This document shows, one piece after another, positions 17,022 to 24,858 of a DNA stretch of 33,729 bases (position 1 is its first letter; every line of letters starts with the position of its first letter). The position numbers and the translations under genes were made by a program. Below the pieces are notes generated by a model, which was not told the DNA's origin, did not search any database, and worked only from the letters and a program-made list of their open reading frames with translations. Origin of the DNA: Bryobacterales bacterium (lineage in GTDB: Bacteria; Acidobacteriota; Terriglobia; Bryobacterales; Bryobacteraceae); contig JAEUQC010000035.1 of NCBI GenBank assembly GCA_016789905.1, positions 1-33,729 of the forward strand, read 5' to 3'.

Positions 17022-20000
17022 TCAAGGGATTCCCCCGGCCAGCCGGAACCCCAGGGTAAGGCTCTGAACGACCGGCTGGCCGAAGAGACGGCACGACGAG
17101 CGCGCGTCCCTCCGATTGTTGCCGAAGGCCCCGCCCCGCCACACGTAGGTTCCGGAGCCCTTCTCCCACTCGGAGGAAGTCCACTCCCACACATTCCCGA
17201 TCATGTCGCAAGCCCCCTCCGCGCTCGCTCCTGAGGGATACAATCCCACCGGCGTTGGACGATGCAGATTGCTTTCGGAATAGTTGGCTCGCGACGGATT
17301 GATATCCGCGTTACCCCAGGGATACTTCGTACAGTTCGGCCCTCGCGCCGCCCGCTCCCACTCCTCCTCCGTTGGTAGCCTTCCCCCGGCCCACTTGCAG
17401 TAGGCTGCCGCCTGGTGCCAGGTCACATGCACAACTGGCCAATTTGGATACTCCAACTGCACTTCCCATTTTTCTGGCACCCGGTTTGGGGCGTTGCCGT
17501 CCTCTACGAAGCGCTGATACTCGGCCACTGTCACCGGGTATTTGCCAATTCGGAAAGCCGCCAAGTCCACCACGCGCGGCGTCTCATCTTCATACGCCTC
17601 CTTATCGTAGTGCCGCCCGTGTTTATCCTCGCTCTGCGCGCCAATCCAGTAGTTCTCTGACGCCGGAATCTCTACCCACTCCTGTTTCGCCAGCCGCGAA
17701 TCCCCAGCCTGTCCCAACGCCTCCGCCGCCGCCAATCGGTCATCAAATGGTACACTTCTCGACTTCTCCCCATCAAAAATATCCATCACCAGCCGTAGGG
17801 ATTCCGCATACCGGAGATCGGCCACCTCATACCCCGCCAAGTCCTGTAGCAGCGCCCCAATGAAGCCCACACATTGCGCTCGCCGGGCGAGCGTCGGCCG
17901 CTCTCCCATCCCATCCAGCACATTCCGCAGAAACGCGTTCACCTTCGCCGGCCCCGCTTTATACAGCAACCCGCCATACAGCAGCACCGTCTCCCGCCAC
18001 TCCGGCCGGTAAATCTTCGCGTCGTCTCCCAGCAACAATGCGTGTTGGTCCGCGTCCTCCAGTCCCGCAATCTCCAGCGCCGCTAAATACTCCTGAAACG
18101 TCAAGTGCCAAAACGCGATATCCTCCCCTCGGCTCACCACAATGCCGCTATCCGACTCTTCGGCGACCAGAAACCGTTCCACCTCATCCTTCGTCCCAAA
18201 TCGGCCTCGCAACCGGTCCCCCGCCCAGGCCAGCGGCGCCTGCTTCCGGCGGCCCTCGGAATCAAGTTGCATCGCCAGCGCCAACGTCCGCAACCGCATT
18301 AGACACTCGTCCGGACTCTTTCGCCCTGCCGCCCTGTCCCGCTTCTCCGACAGCCATTTCACAATGGAAGCGTACAGGTCCACCCGCTTCTCCGGCAGCT
18401 TCACGTTGTTATGCTGCAGCACCGCCAGCGCCGTCAGCATCACCGGATTCCGCGCCATCTTCCGGATCTCCCGCCTTCCGTTAACCGACGATAACAACTC
18501 CTCCCGGAACTTCCTCTCCGCCGTACCATCCGCCGGATACAACAGCTTGGCCAGCTTTGCCAGAAACTCACAAATCGCCTCCGGCTCCAGATCTCCAATC
18601 GACCGTTCCTCAAACCCCGAAATCAGCACCTTGCCTTCCGGTCGCGATGTAACTACAAACCGGCACCCGGCATAGGCCGCGGCAGATTTCCCAATCAGTT
18701 TCGCCATCCATTTGCGGGATGTCCGGTCCGGCGTCTCGTCCAGCCCGTCGATCAAAACCTGGCAGCCGCCCGCCTGGAGTTTCTCGCGAAAATACTCCGC
18801 CCCCAATTCGCATAGATTGTTTTCTTCGCAGTGGTTCTCCAGAAACAGCGGAATCCACTCGGGTGACGTATCCTCCGCCGGCCCCGTCTTGGGGTACCGC
18901 TGGCCGACGAAGTTCGCAAGCGCCGCCGCCTCTATCCGCACCGGCAATGGCGCCCCTTCTCGCCAATCGCGGCTCAAATGAAACGCCACTCGCTTCAGAA
19001 ACGTGCTCTTCCCCGCCCCCGGATCGCCCACCAGCAGCAAAGTCCTATGCGCGTCAAGCGCTTCCTCGAGCGGAATGGACCGCCCGCGATCTCCCACACC
19101 ATCCGCCGCTCCCGTGGTCGTCAACGGAAGATAGAACTCGTCCATCGGGAACTTGTATGCCTTGTTCTCTCCCACCACCAACCCCTGCACCTCGAAGTAA
19201 CATGTCGCCTCGCGCATCGCATGCAGATAGCGGCTTGGATCATGGGCCTTCTTCGGCGTCCATGCCTGGCCATAGGCCGAAAAACGAAGGTCCTTCTTTG
19301 TGATCCAGGTGTCGCCCTTCTCGGAACTCCGGTTGTCCCCAATCCACTCCTTCCGGCCCATGTCGTATCCGCGCGTCCACCGCTCGACTCCCGTAGCCGT
19401 CAGCCGCAAACATTGATACTGATTCGGCACCTCGGCTGGCCGCTGCGCCCGCTCCAATGCCGCGCTGCCCGTCGACACCACCAGCAGATCCCCCAGCCGG
19501 TCCCACTTCGCATTGTGCGTGTGTCCATGCAACAGCAGATCCAGCGATCCGCCTAAAATCTGGCGCAAATCCCCCGCATCCCGCAGATTCTCATCGTCGT
19601 CCGTATCGCCCCGGATCACATTGTGATGCACCAGCCCCAGCACCGCCCAGTCCTCCCGCGGATACCGCGCCAACTCCCGTTCAAACCATCGCAATTGGTT
19701 CTCGCCAACCTGCCCATAGTGCGTGTTGTCCAAATGGCTCTCCGCCATCGTCGAATTCAGCCCCGCCACAACCAGCCGAAGTTCCGGCATCTCCCAAAGG
19801 CTCCACGGCTGCGCTTCGGTAAACGGAGTCCCGTAAAACTGCTTATACAGGTTCGCGTAGAGCTCCCACTTCGGCCAGAAAGGAGGTTTCGGCTTTTTCT
19901 CATTCCCTTCGCATTGAGCAAAGTACGCTTCGCAGAGCTTGCGATTAATGTCGTGATTCCCCGGAACAATCGCCACGCGCTCCCGCGGAATTTTCAGGTA

Positions 20001-20264
20001 ATTGCAGAGCCCATCAAGCAACAAATAGACATCGTCAAACTCACTCTTCCGCCCCCACTCCGCCAAATCCCCGGTCACCACCACCGCATCCGGCTTCACG
20101 CCGTAGTCCGTCCGCAAACCCTCCAGATCCAGTTCCAGCCGCTTGTATAGAGTGTCAAACTGCAGGTCCTCATCCGCCGTCTGCCAATTCCCAAATCTAT
20201 GATGCCGCCCAAACTGCGTGTCGGAAAGGTGAAGGAGAGTAACTGAGTCGCGTTCGGCCGCCAT
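17022..20264 (-). CDS. DGR target: phosphoesterase-NACHT NTPase-FGE/lectin-fold variable protein
   Basis: 1080 residues, no signal peptide or membrane segment, so cytoplasmic. Residues about 8-300 form a calcineurin-like metallophosphoesterase: HLSDTQFG (Asp15, with Gln17 where His is usual), GDLAEWG (Asp66), GNHD (102-105), VHHN (213-214), GHTH (247-250). Residues about 395-720 form a NACHT-type STAND NTPase: Walker A GDPGAGKST (413-421), Walker B LIDGLDE (504-510), TSRP sensor, and FWHLTFQEYLAALE closing the module. After a helical linker, 860-1080 is an FGE-sulfatase domain of C-type-lectin fold (PVTVAEYQRFV, GGRLPTEEEWERAARG, YPWGN, GNVWEWTSS, WRGGAF, GFRLAG). The last 41 residues carry the VR. 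By family analogy, ligand binding by the variable domain would trigger STAND oligomerisation and activate the phosphoesterase effector. The start is divergent from the GH42 gene, 61 bp apart. Confidence 0.94.
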   Translation of the reverse strand: MAAERDSVTLLHLSDTQFGRHHRFGNWQTADEDLQFDTLYKRLELDLEGLRTDYGVKPDAVVVTGDLAEWGRKSEFDDVYLLLDGLCNYLKIPRERVAIVPGNHDINRKLCEAYFAQCEGNEKKPKPPFWPKWELYANLYKQFYGTPFTEAQPWSLWEMPELRLVVAGLNSTMAESHLDNTHYGQVGENQLRWFERELARYPREDWAVLGLVHHNVIRGDTDDDENLRDAGDLRQILGGSLDLLLHGHTHNAKWDRLGDLLVVSTGSAALERAQRPAEVPNQYQCLRLTATGVERWTRGYDMGRKEWIGDNRSSEKGDTWITKKDLRFSAYGQAWTPKKAHDPSRYLHAMREATCYFEVQGLVVGENKAYKFPMDEFYLPLTTTGAADGVGDRGRSIPLEEALDAHRTLLLVGDPGAGKSTFLKRVAFHLSRDWREGAPLPVRIEAAALANFVGQRYPKTGPAEDTSPEWIPLFLENHCEENNLCELGAEYFREKLQAGGCQVLIDGLDETPDRTSRKWMAKLIGKSAAAYAGCRFVVTSRPEGKVLISGFEERSIGDLEPEAICEFLAKLAKLLYPADGTAERKFREELLSSVNGRREIRKMARNPVMLTALAVLQHNNVKLPEKRVDLYASIVKWLSEKRDRAAGRKSPDECLMRLRTLALAMQLDSEGRRKQAPLAWAGDRLRGRFGTKDEVERFLVAEESDSGIVVSRGEDIAFWHLTFQEYLAALEIAGLEDADQHALLLGDDAKIYRPEWRETVLLYGGLLYKAGPAKVNAFLRNVLDGMGERPTLARRAQCVGFIGALLQDLAGYEVADLRYAESLRLVMDIFDGEKSRSVPFDDRLAAAEALGQAGDSRLAKQEWVEIPASENYWIGAQSEDKHGRHYDKEAYEDETPRVVDLAAFRIGKYPVTVAEYQRFVEDGNAPNRVPEKWEVQLEYPNWPVVHVTWHQAAAYCKWAGGRLPTEEEWERAARGPNCTKYPWGNADINPSRANYSESNLHRPTPVGLYPSGASAEGACDMIGNVWEWTSSEWEKGSGTYVWRGGAFGNNRRDARSSCRLFGQPVVQSLTLGFRLAGGIP
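17035..17147 (-). repeat. DGR variable repeat (VR)
   Basis: Matches the TR base for base apart from 19 positions, all at template adenines. It spans residues 1040-1077 of the target. Substituted residues relative to the template are Tyr1040, Gly1048, Asp1053, Cys1058, Leu1060, Phe1061, Gly1062, Val1065, Val1066, Ser1068 and Leu1069; two further codons change silently. Outside these limits the homology ends abruptly. The 3' part contains the small palindrome ccggc-ca-gccgg at 17035-17046. Confidence 0.96.
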
Positions 20265-20325
20265 ATCTCGCCAATCATATCAACCGTAACCTCCACGCTC
20301 CGCCCAGCGGTGATATAACAGCCCC

Positions 20326-22479
20326 ATGCAACGCCGCGCCTTCCTCGCCTCCCTCCCCGCCGCCTCCCTCCTCCACGCCCAATCCCCCGCCAGCCCCGTC
20401 TTCCCCTACGGCGCCGTCTACTTCCGCAAGTCCAACCCGCCCGAAGAAGACTGGGCCGCCGACCACAAACTGGCCGCCCAAATGGGCATCAACAACTTCC
20501 GCCACTGGTTCATGTGGTCGGCCATCGAAGTCGCCCCCGGCAAATTCGACTGGCGCGACTACGACCGCATGTTCGATCTCGCCGCCGAAAACGGCATCAA
20601 AGTAACCGTCGCCGAAATGATCACCGCCGCCCCCGAATGGATGTACGATCAGTTAAGCCACGCCCGCTATCTCGCCTCCGACGGCACCCGTACAGACTCT
20701 TCCATCTCCGGCTCCTCCGCCACCGGCGGCTTCCCCGGCCTCTGCCTCGATAACGAAGACGCCCGCGAACGCGCCGCCGCCTTCCTCACCGCACTCGTCA
20801 ACCGCTACAAAGACCATCCCGCCATGTGGGCCTGGGACCTCTGGAACGAACACGCCTGGCCCGGCGGCGCGCCGCCCAAAATGCTCTGCTACTGCGACGC
20901 CACCCAGCAAAAGTTCCGCGCCTGGCTCCAGAAAAAATACGGCACCCTCGAAGCCCTCGGCAAGGCCTGGTATCGCTACAGCTACGCCGATTGGTCCAAC
21001 GTCCATCCGCCCCGCTCCTTCGGCGGTTACCCCGAAAGTCTCGATTGGCTCGAATTCCGCACCGACAACATGTTCCGCCTCCTCCAATGGCGTGTCGATC
21101 TTGTCCGCGCTCTCGACAAACGCAACCGCGTCACCGCTCACGGCATCGCCTCCACCCTCGAAGGCCTCCCCGCCTCAGCCAACGACGATTGGCGCTCCGC
21201 CTCCCACGTCGATTCCTGGGGCCTCACCTGGGTCGCCTCCCGCAAAGGCAGCGAACTCTGGAAACAGTTCCACGCCCTCGACCTCACCCGCGCCGGTGCC
21301 CGTGGCAAACCCTTCTGGCACGCCGAAGCCCAGGCCGGCCCCCTCTGGATGCAGCCCCAGGTTATCGGCCGCCCCCGCGAAGATGGCCGCATCACGGAAG
21401 CCAAAGACGTTCGCCTCTGGAATCTCATCTCCATGGCCGGCGGCGCCACCGGCATCCTCTATCCCCGTTGGCGCCCCCTGCTCGATGGCCCTCTCTTCGG
21501 CGCCTTCGGCCCCATGGGTCTCGATGGCTCCGTCACCCCCCGCGCCGAAATGGCCGGCTCCCTCGCCCGCTGGGCCAATGCCAATAAGGACGTCTGGCGC
21601 TCCCGCCCCGTCCGTGGCGATGTCGGCATCGTCTTCGTCCCGGAAGCCGAAGTCTTCAATTTCGTCCAGCAAAACGGCAGCACCAAACACTACGCCGAAT
21701 CCGCCCGCGGCGCCTACCAGGCTTTTTTCGACTCCCATATCCAGCCCGATTTCGTGCACCTCGACGACATCGCCCAATACCCCTTCGTCTACCTTCCCTA
21801 CCCCATTCACTTGAAAGAGGCGAGCGCCCGAAAGCTCGAAACCTACGTCCGCAACGGCGGCATCCTCGTCAGCGAAGGCTGCCCCGGCTACTTCGGCGAA
21901 CGCGGCAAAGTCGGCACCGTTCAGCCCAACTACGGCCTCCACTCCCTCTTCGGCGCCCGCGAAAGCTACGTCGAATTCACGCCCGACCTGCTCGAAAACT
22001 CCACCTTCATCGCCAACGGCCAGCAAGTCGGCAGCCGCTACTTCATCCAGCAGTATTCGCTTGCTGGCGGCAAACAGGCGGGTTCGTTTTCTAACGGCGC
22101 CATCGCCGCCGTCGAACACTCGGCCGGCAAGGGCCGCACGCTCCTCCTCGGCGCCTTCCCCGGCGGCGCATATTTCCTCCACCACGCCCCCGCCACCCGT
22201 CTCTTCTTCGCCCGCCTCCTCGAATGGGCCGGCGTCAAACCGGTGCTCCAAATCGATGAACCCGCCGTCCAGGCCCGCCTCCACACGGGTGCGGGCGGCA
22301 GCTATCTCTGGGTCGTCAACCCCACCCACGCCACCCGTTCGGTCACCGTCACCCTCGCCGCCGCCTGCAACGGCGCCACCGAACTCTGGCAATCCGGCAT
22401 CCCCGCCCCAAAGGTCACCGGCCGCCAAATCCAGCTCACCGTGCAGGACCGCAACGTCGCCGTCCTTCGTCTCGGCTAG
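20326..22479 (+). CDS. Exported GH42-like beta-galactosidase family glycoside hydrolase
   Basis: 717 residues. The N-terminus MQRRAFLASLPAASLLHAQ is a signal peptide of Tat-like form. A (beta/alpha)8 barrel follows (YFRKSNPPEEDWAADHKLAAQMGINNFR..., typical GH42 opening), with acid/base Glu175 in WDLWNEHAW and probable nucleophile Glu334 in FWHAEAQAG, then the GH42 trimerisation/amidotransferase-like domain (PYPIHLKEASARKLETYVRNGG) and a C-terminal beta domain. It would cleave terminal beta-galactosides or related sugars in the periplasm; exact specificity is unknown. Convergent with the small membrane-protein gene (19-bp gap). No clear Shine-Dalgarno site is visible. Confidence 0.88.
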   Translation: MQRRAFLASLPAASLLHAQSPASPVFPYGAVYFRKSNPPEEDWAADHKLAAQMGINNFRHWFMWSAIEVAPGKFDWRDYDRMFDLAAENGIKVTVAEMITAAPEWMYDQLSHARYLASDGTRTDSSISGSSATGGFPGLCLDNEDARERAAAFLTALVNRYKDHPAMWAWDLWNEHAWPGGAPPKMLCYCDATQQKFRAWLQKKYGTLEALGKAWYRYSYADWSNVHPPRSFGGYPESLDWLEFRTDNMFRLLQWRVDLVRALDKRNRVTAHGIASTLEGLPASANDDWRSASHVDSWGLTWVASRKGSELWKQFHALDLTRAGARGKPFWHAEAQAGPLWMQPQVIGRPREDGRITEAKDVRLWNLISMAGGATGILYPRWRPLLDGPLFGAFGPMGLDGSVTPRAEMAGSLARWANANKDVWRSRPVRGDVGIVFVPEAEVFNFVQQNGSTKHYAESARGAYQAFFDSHIQPDFVHLDDIAQYPFVYLPYPIHLKEASARKLETYVRNGGILVSEGCPGYFGERGKVGTVQPNYGLHSLFGARESYVEFTPDLLENSTFIANGQQVGSRYFIQQYSLAGGKQAGSFSNGAIAAVEHSAGKGRTLLLGAFPGGAYFLHHAPATRLFFARLLEWAGVKPVLQIDEPAVQARLHTGAGGSYLWVVNPTHATRSVTVTLAAACNGATELWQSGIPAPKVTGRQIQLTVQDRNVAVLRLG

Positions 22480-22498
22480 CCAACGCAAATCGCCGCGT

Positions 22499-22993
22499 TC
22501 ACTCGGCGGAGGGCAGCCCCACTTGCTTTCCCTCCCCCCGGTACAACCGCCGTATCCGGATCTCTAGGGTAACCAACGCAACTGGCGACAGTACCGGCCC
22601 AGCCTCCAGCCTCCTCATTTGGTCGTCGATGAGTGAGAGGATTCGCCCATGAATCTCTCGCTCCACTCCTAGGTCGTGCCGAACCCTCTCGCGGCTCCGC
22701 AACGCTCGATAGAGAGTGTAGACCCCGGCCAGCATCAACGTCCCTGCTCCAGCGCCCGCGCCGATTTGATACTTCGCACCCAGTGCCGCTATCTGTCCCT
22801 TTGAATCGAGCGAGATCACGAACGCCAGAATTAGACCGCCGTAGACCATCAATCCGCCAAACAGAGTCGCCAAAATATTGCGTTCGCGAACCTCGTTTAG
22901 CCGGTCGATGGATTCGCTCGATGTCTCCGCCAGCGAAACCAGATCTTGCAACTCCCTCACAATCGGATGTATCTGCTCATTCGTTTCTGTCAT
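22499..22993 (-). CDS. Two-helix membrane protein coupled to GTPase
   Basis: 164 residues from the ATG at 22993, which overlaps the upstream GTPase stop as ATGA; longer starts would run deep into that gene. A soluble helical N-terminus (IHPIVRELQDLVSLAETSSESIDRLNEVRERN) is followed by two transmembrane helices (about 42-62, ATLFGGLMVYGGLILAFVIS, and about 74-95, QIGAGAGAGTLMLAGVYTLYRAL), then a charged coiled-coil-like tail. The shape resembles the two-helix membrane modules found with bacterial conflict-system NTPases (SLATT or TRADD-N-associated membrane domains), but I cannot assign a family from sequence alone. It probably acts at the membrane with the GTPase. Confidence 0.8.
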   Translation of the reverse strand: MTETNEQIHPIVRELQDLVSLAETSSESIDRLNEVRERNILATLFGGLMVYGGLILAFVISLDSKGQIAALGAKYQIGAGAGAGTLMLAGVYTLYRALRSRERVRHDLGVEREIHGRILSLIDDQMRRLEAGPVLSPVALVTLEIRIRRLYRGEGKQVGLPSAE

Positions 22994-23820
22994 GAATGAA
23001 ACTCCGAAATCGCCGCAATCGCCTGCATGAACTCGCGAAGGATCTTCAACTGTTCCTGTCGTTCCAATCCCGACTTCGCCACTTCGCCATTCCACGAAAA
23101 ATCCCGCTCAAACGCGCACGTCTCCAATACATGAACCGCCACGTTCTGTTGCCCGATATCTCTTTGGAAATCGGCCAGCGCCCGCCCAAATCCACCTGAT
23201 CCCAATGGGTGGTAATGGTCCAACGCTGCCTGTCGATCACCCGCAAACAAATCGACCTTGTTCACAGCCACCGCCAGCCACTTCGGACGGCTGTGTTGCT
23301 TTTGCAGCTTCCGTATATCGGAAAGCACCACGCGAAGATCTTCAATCTCCAGCCGCAAATTTCGCTCTCGTAGCTTTGCGATTGTGTCCAGCCCGTCGTT
23401 CTGGATCAGCGCTCTGGCCGATGCTGGATTCCTCGGGGCAACGTAGCCGTAATCCACCAAGTGAATCACACCCTCCAAACCAGCGTTGTTTTGAAAAGTG
23501 CTGATCGCGCCCGCCGCGCGGAAACCCTCCTGCCCTGGCAGAATTCGAACCAGTTTCGTCCAAGCGCCCGCCGTGATCGCCGCCACCTCAACGCTTCTCG
23601 ATTCATCGGGAATCTCAAACGCCAAATCGCGCGCGCTTCCATGCATCTGCGCCGCCAGTATTGTCTTTCCAACCCCGGCATGGCCCGTAAGTACAATTTG
23701 GGTGGCACCTCGGTCGGCGTACGCTTTCAGTTGCGTCCAATATCTCTGTATCGAATGACGATAACTATAGCCCTGTACACCAAGGCGAGCAGCGAGCGAA
23801 ACTGCGGTGGTCCACTCCAT
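22990..23820 (-). CDS. P-loop GTPase-like protein
   Basis: 276 residues. Walker A GHAGVGKT at 46-53, a G3-like LPGQEGF at about 94-100, and the guanine-specificity motif NKVD at 187-190 in WLAVAVNKVDLF indicate a TRAFAC-type small GTPase. The closest analogies are GTPases associated with two-helix membrane partners in conflict or signalling systems. No effector domain is fused. It is the first gene of a two-gene unit with the membrane protein (4-nt overlap) and is divergent from the aldo/keto reductase gene, with a 149-bp gap where I see no clear promoter. The start ATG at 23820 lacks an obvious Shine-Dalgarno sequence; a later start is unlikely because the P-loop is near residue 46. Confidence 0.82.
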   Translation of the reverse strand: MEWTTAVSLAARLGVQGYSYRHSIQRYWTQLKAYADRGATQIVLTGHAGVGKTILAAQMHGSARDLAFEIPDESRSVEVAAITAGAWTKLVRILPGQEGFRAAGAISTFQNNAGLEGVIHLVDYGYVAPRNPASARALIQNDGLDTIAKLRERNLRLEIEDLRVVLSDIRKLQKQHSRPKWLAVAVNKVDLFAGDRQAALDHYHPLGSGGFGRALADFQRDIGQQNVAVHVLETCAFERDFSWNGEVAKSGLERQEQLKILREFMQAIAAISEFHS

Positions 23821-23969
23821 TGTTAGGGAATCGATTTAGGACAGGCGCCGGCTGGGGCCAGCCATCTACAACACAGTATCGCATCTCATACTCCCCCGGT
23901 GATTCCGTCCAATAGCTCTCCCCCCTCTCCCGAAAACTCGTATATCCTTGGCGTAGGAGGCTCTTCCCA

Positions 23970-24836
23970 ATGACCCATCTCTCCCGCCGCAACTTCCTCT
24001 CCAGCGCCATCGGCGCCGGCCTGCTCTCGGCCACCTCCGTCCACGGCAAGGCAACCGATTGGGTCACCCTCGGCAAGTCCGGCGTCAAAGTCACCCGCCT
24101 CGCCTTCGGCACCGGCTCCAATGGCGGCCGCGTCCAGCGCGCCCTCGGCCAGGAAGAGTTCACCCGCCTCGTTCGCCACGCCTACGACCGTGGCATCCGT
24201 TTCTTTGAAACCGCCGAATCCTACGGCGAAATGCACAAAATGCTCGGCATCGCCCTCAAAGGCATCCCCCGCGACACCTACCGCCTCATGTCGAAGGTGA
24301 CCACCCGCCCCAACACCGATCCCCACGCCAAAATCGACGAACTCCGCTCCCTCATTCAAAGCGACTACTTCGACGTCCTTCTCCTCCATAACCAGCACTT
24401 CGCCACCTGGCCCACCGATTCACTCCGCTGGCAGGACGCCCTTCTCGAAGCCAAACACAAACAGGCTATCATCGGCCACGGCGCCAGCGTCCACGGCCTC
24501 CCCGCTCTCCGCAAGTTCCCCGGCAACAAGTGGCTCGAAGTCGCCCTCATGCGCATCAACCACAAAGGAACCAAAATGGACGCCGAGGACTTCGCCACCC
24601 GCGGTCTCGGCAACGTTCCGGAGGTCACCACCCACGCCCGCCAACTTCACTCCGAAGGGCTCGGCCTTATCGGCATGAAAGTGATCGGCGAAGGCGCATT
24701 CACCACCCGCGAAGACCGCCAGCGCGCCATGCACCACGCCTTCAATAACGCCGGTGTCGACGCAGTCACCGTCGGCTACAAAAGCACCGCCGAAATCGAC
24801 GAGGCCATCGAGAACCTCAACCTCGCCCTCCAATAA
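23970..24836 (+). CDS. Tat-exported aldo/keto reductase family protein
   Basis: 288 residues, AGGAGG nine nt before the ATG. Twin-arginine signal SRRNFLSSAIGAG. The TIM-barrel aldo/keto reductase core begins VTLGKSGVKVTRLAFGTGS. The catalytic Tyr is in ESYGE, Lys in MSKVTTRP and His in LLLHNQ. The usual catalytic Asp of the DTA motif is replaced by Glu (FFETAESYG). NADPH-dependent carbonyl/sugar reduction is the family reaction; substrate not inferable. Downstream is the convergent esterase-propeller gene (22-bp gap). Confidence 0.88.
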   Translation: MTHLSRRNFLSSAIGAGLLSATSVHGKATDWVTLGKSGVKVTRLAFGTGSNGGRVQRALGQEEFTRLVRHAYDRGIRFFETAESYGEMHKMLGIALKGIPRDTYRLMSKVTTRPNTDPHAKIDELRSLIQSDYFDVLLLHNQHFATWPTDSLRWQDALLEAKHKQAIIGHGASVHGLPALRKFPGNKWLEVALMRINHKGTKMDAEDFATRGLGNVPEVTTHARQLHSEGLGLIGMKVIGEGAFTTREDRQRAMHHAFNNAGVDAVTVGYKSTAEIDEAIENLNLALQ

Positions 24837-24858
24837 TCGGCCGGGCCGCCGCGAAACC

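Noticed and set aside
16610..17194. 194-codon leftward open frame through TR and VR region
   Set aside because: It crosses the TR and the 3' end of the target in a different frame; the TR is a non-coding template, so this is not a second target gene.
22994..23095. Upstream start for the two-helix membrane protein
   Set aside because: Lies within the GTPase gene; the ATG at 22993 overlaps the GTPase stop as ATGA and gives a sensible protein.
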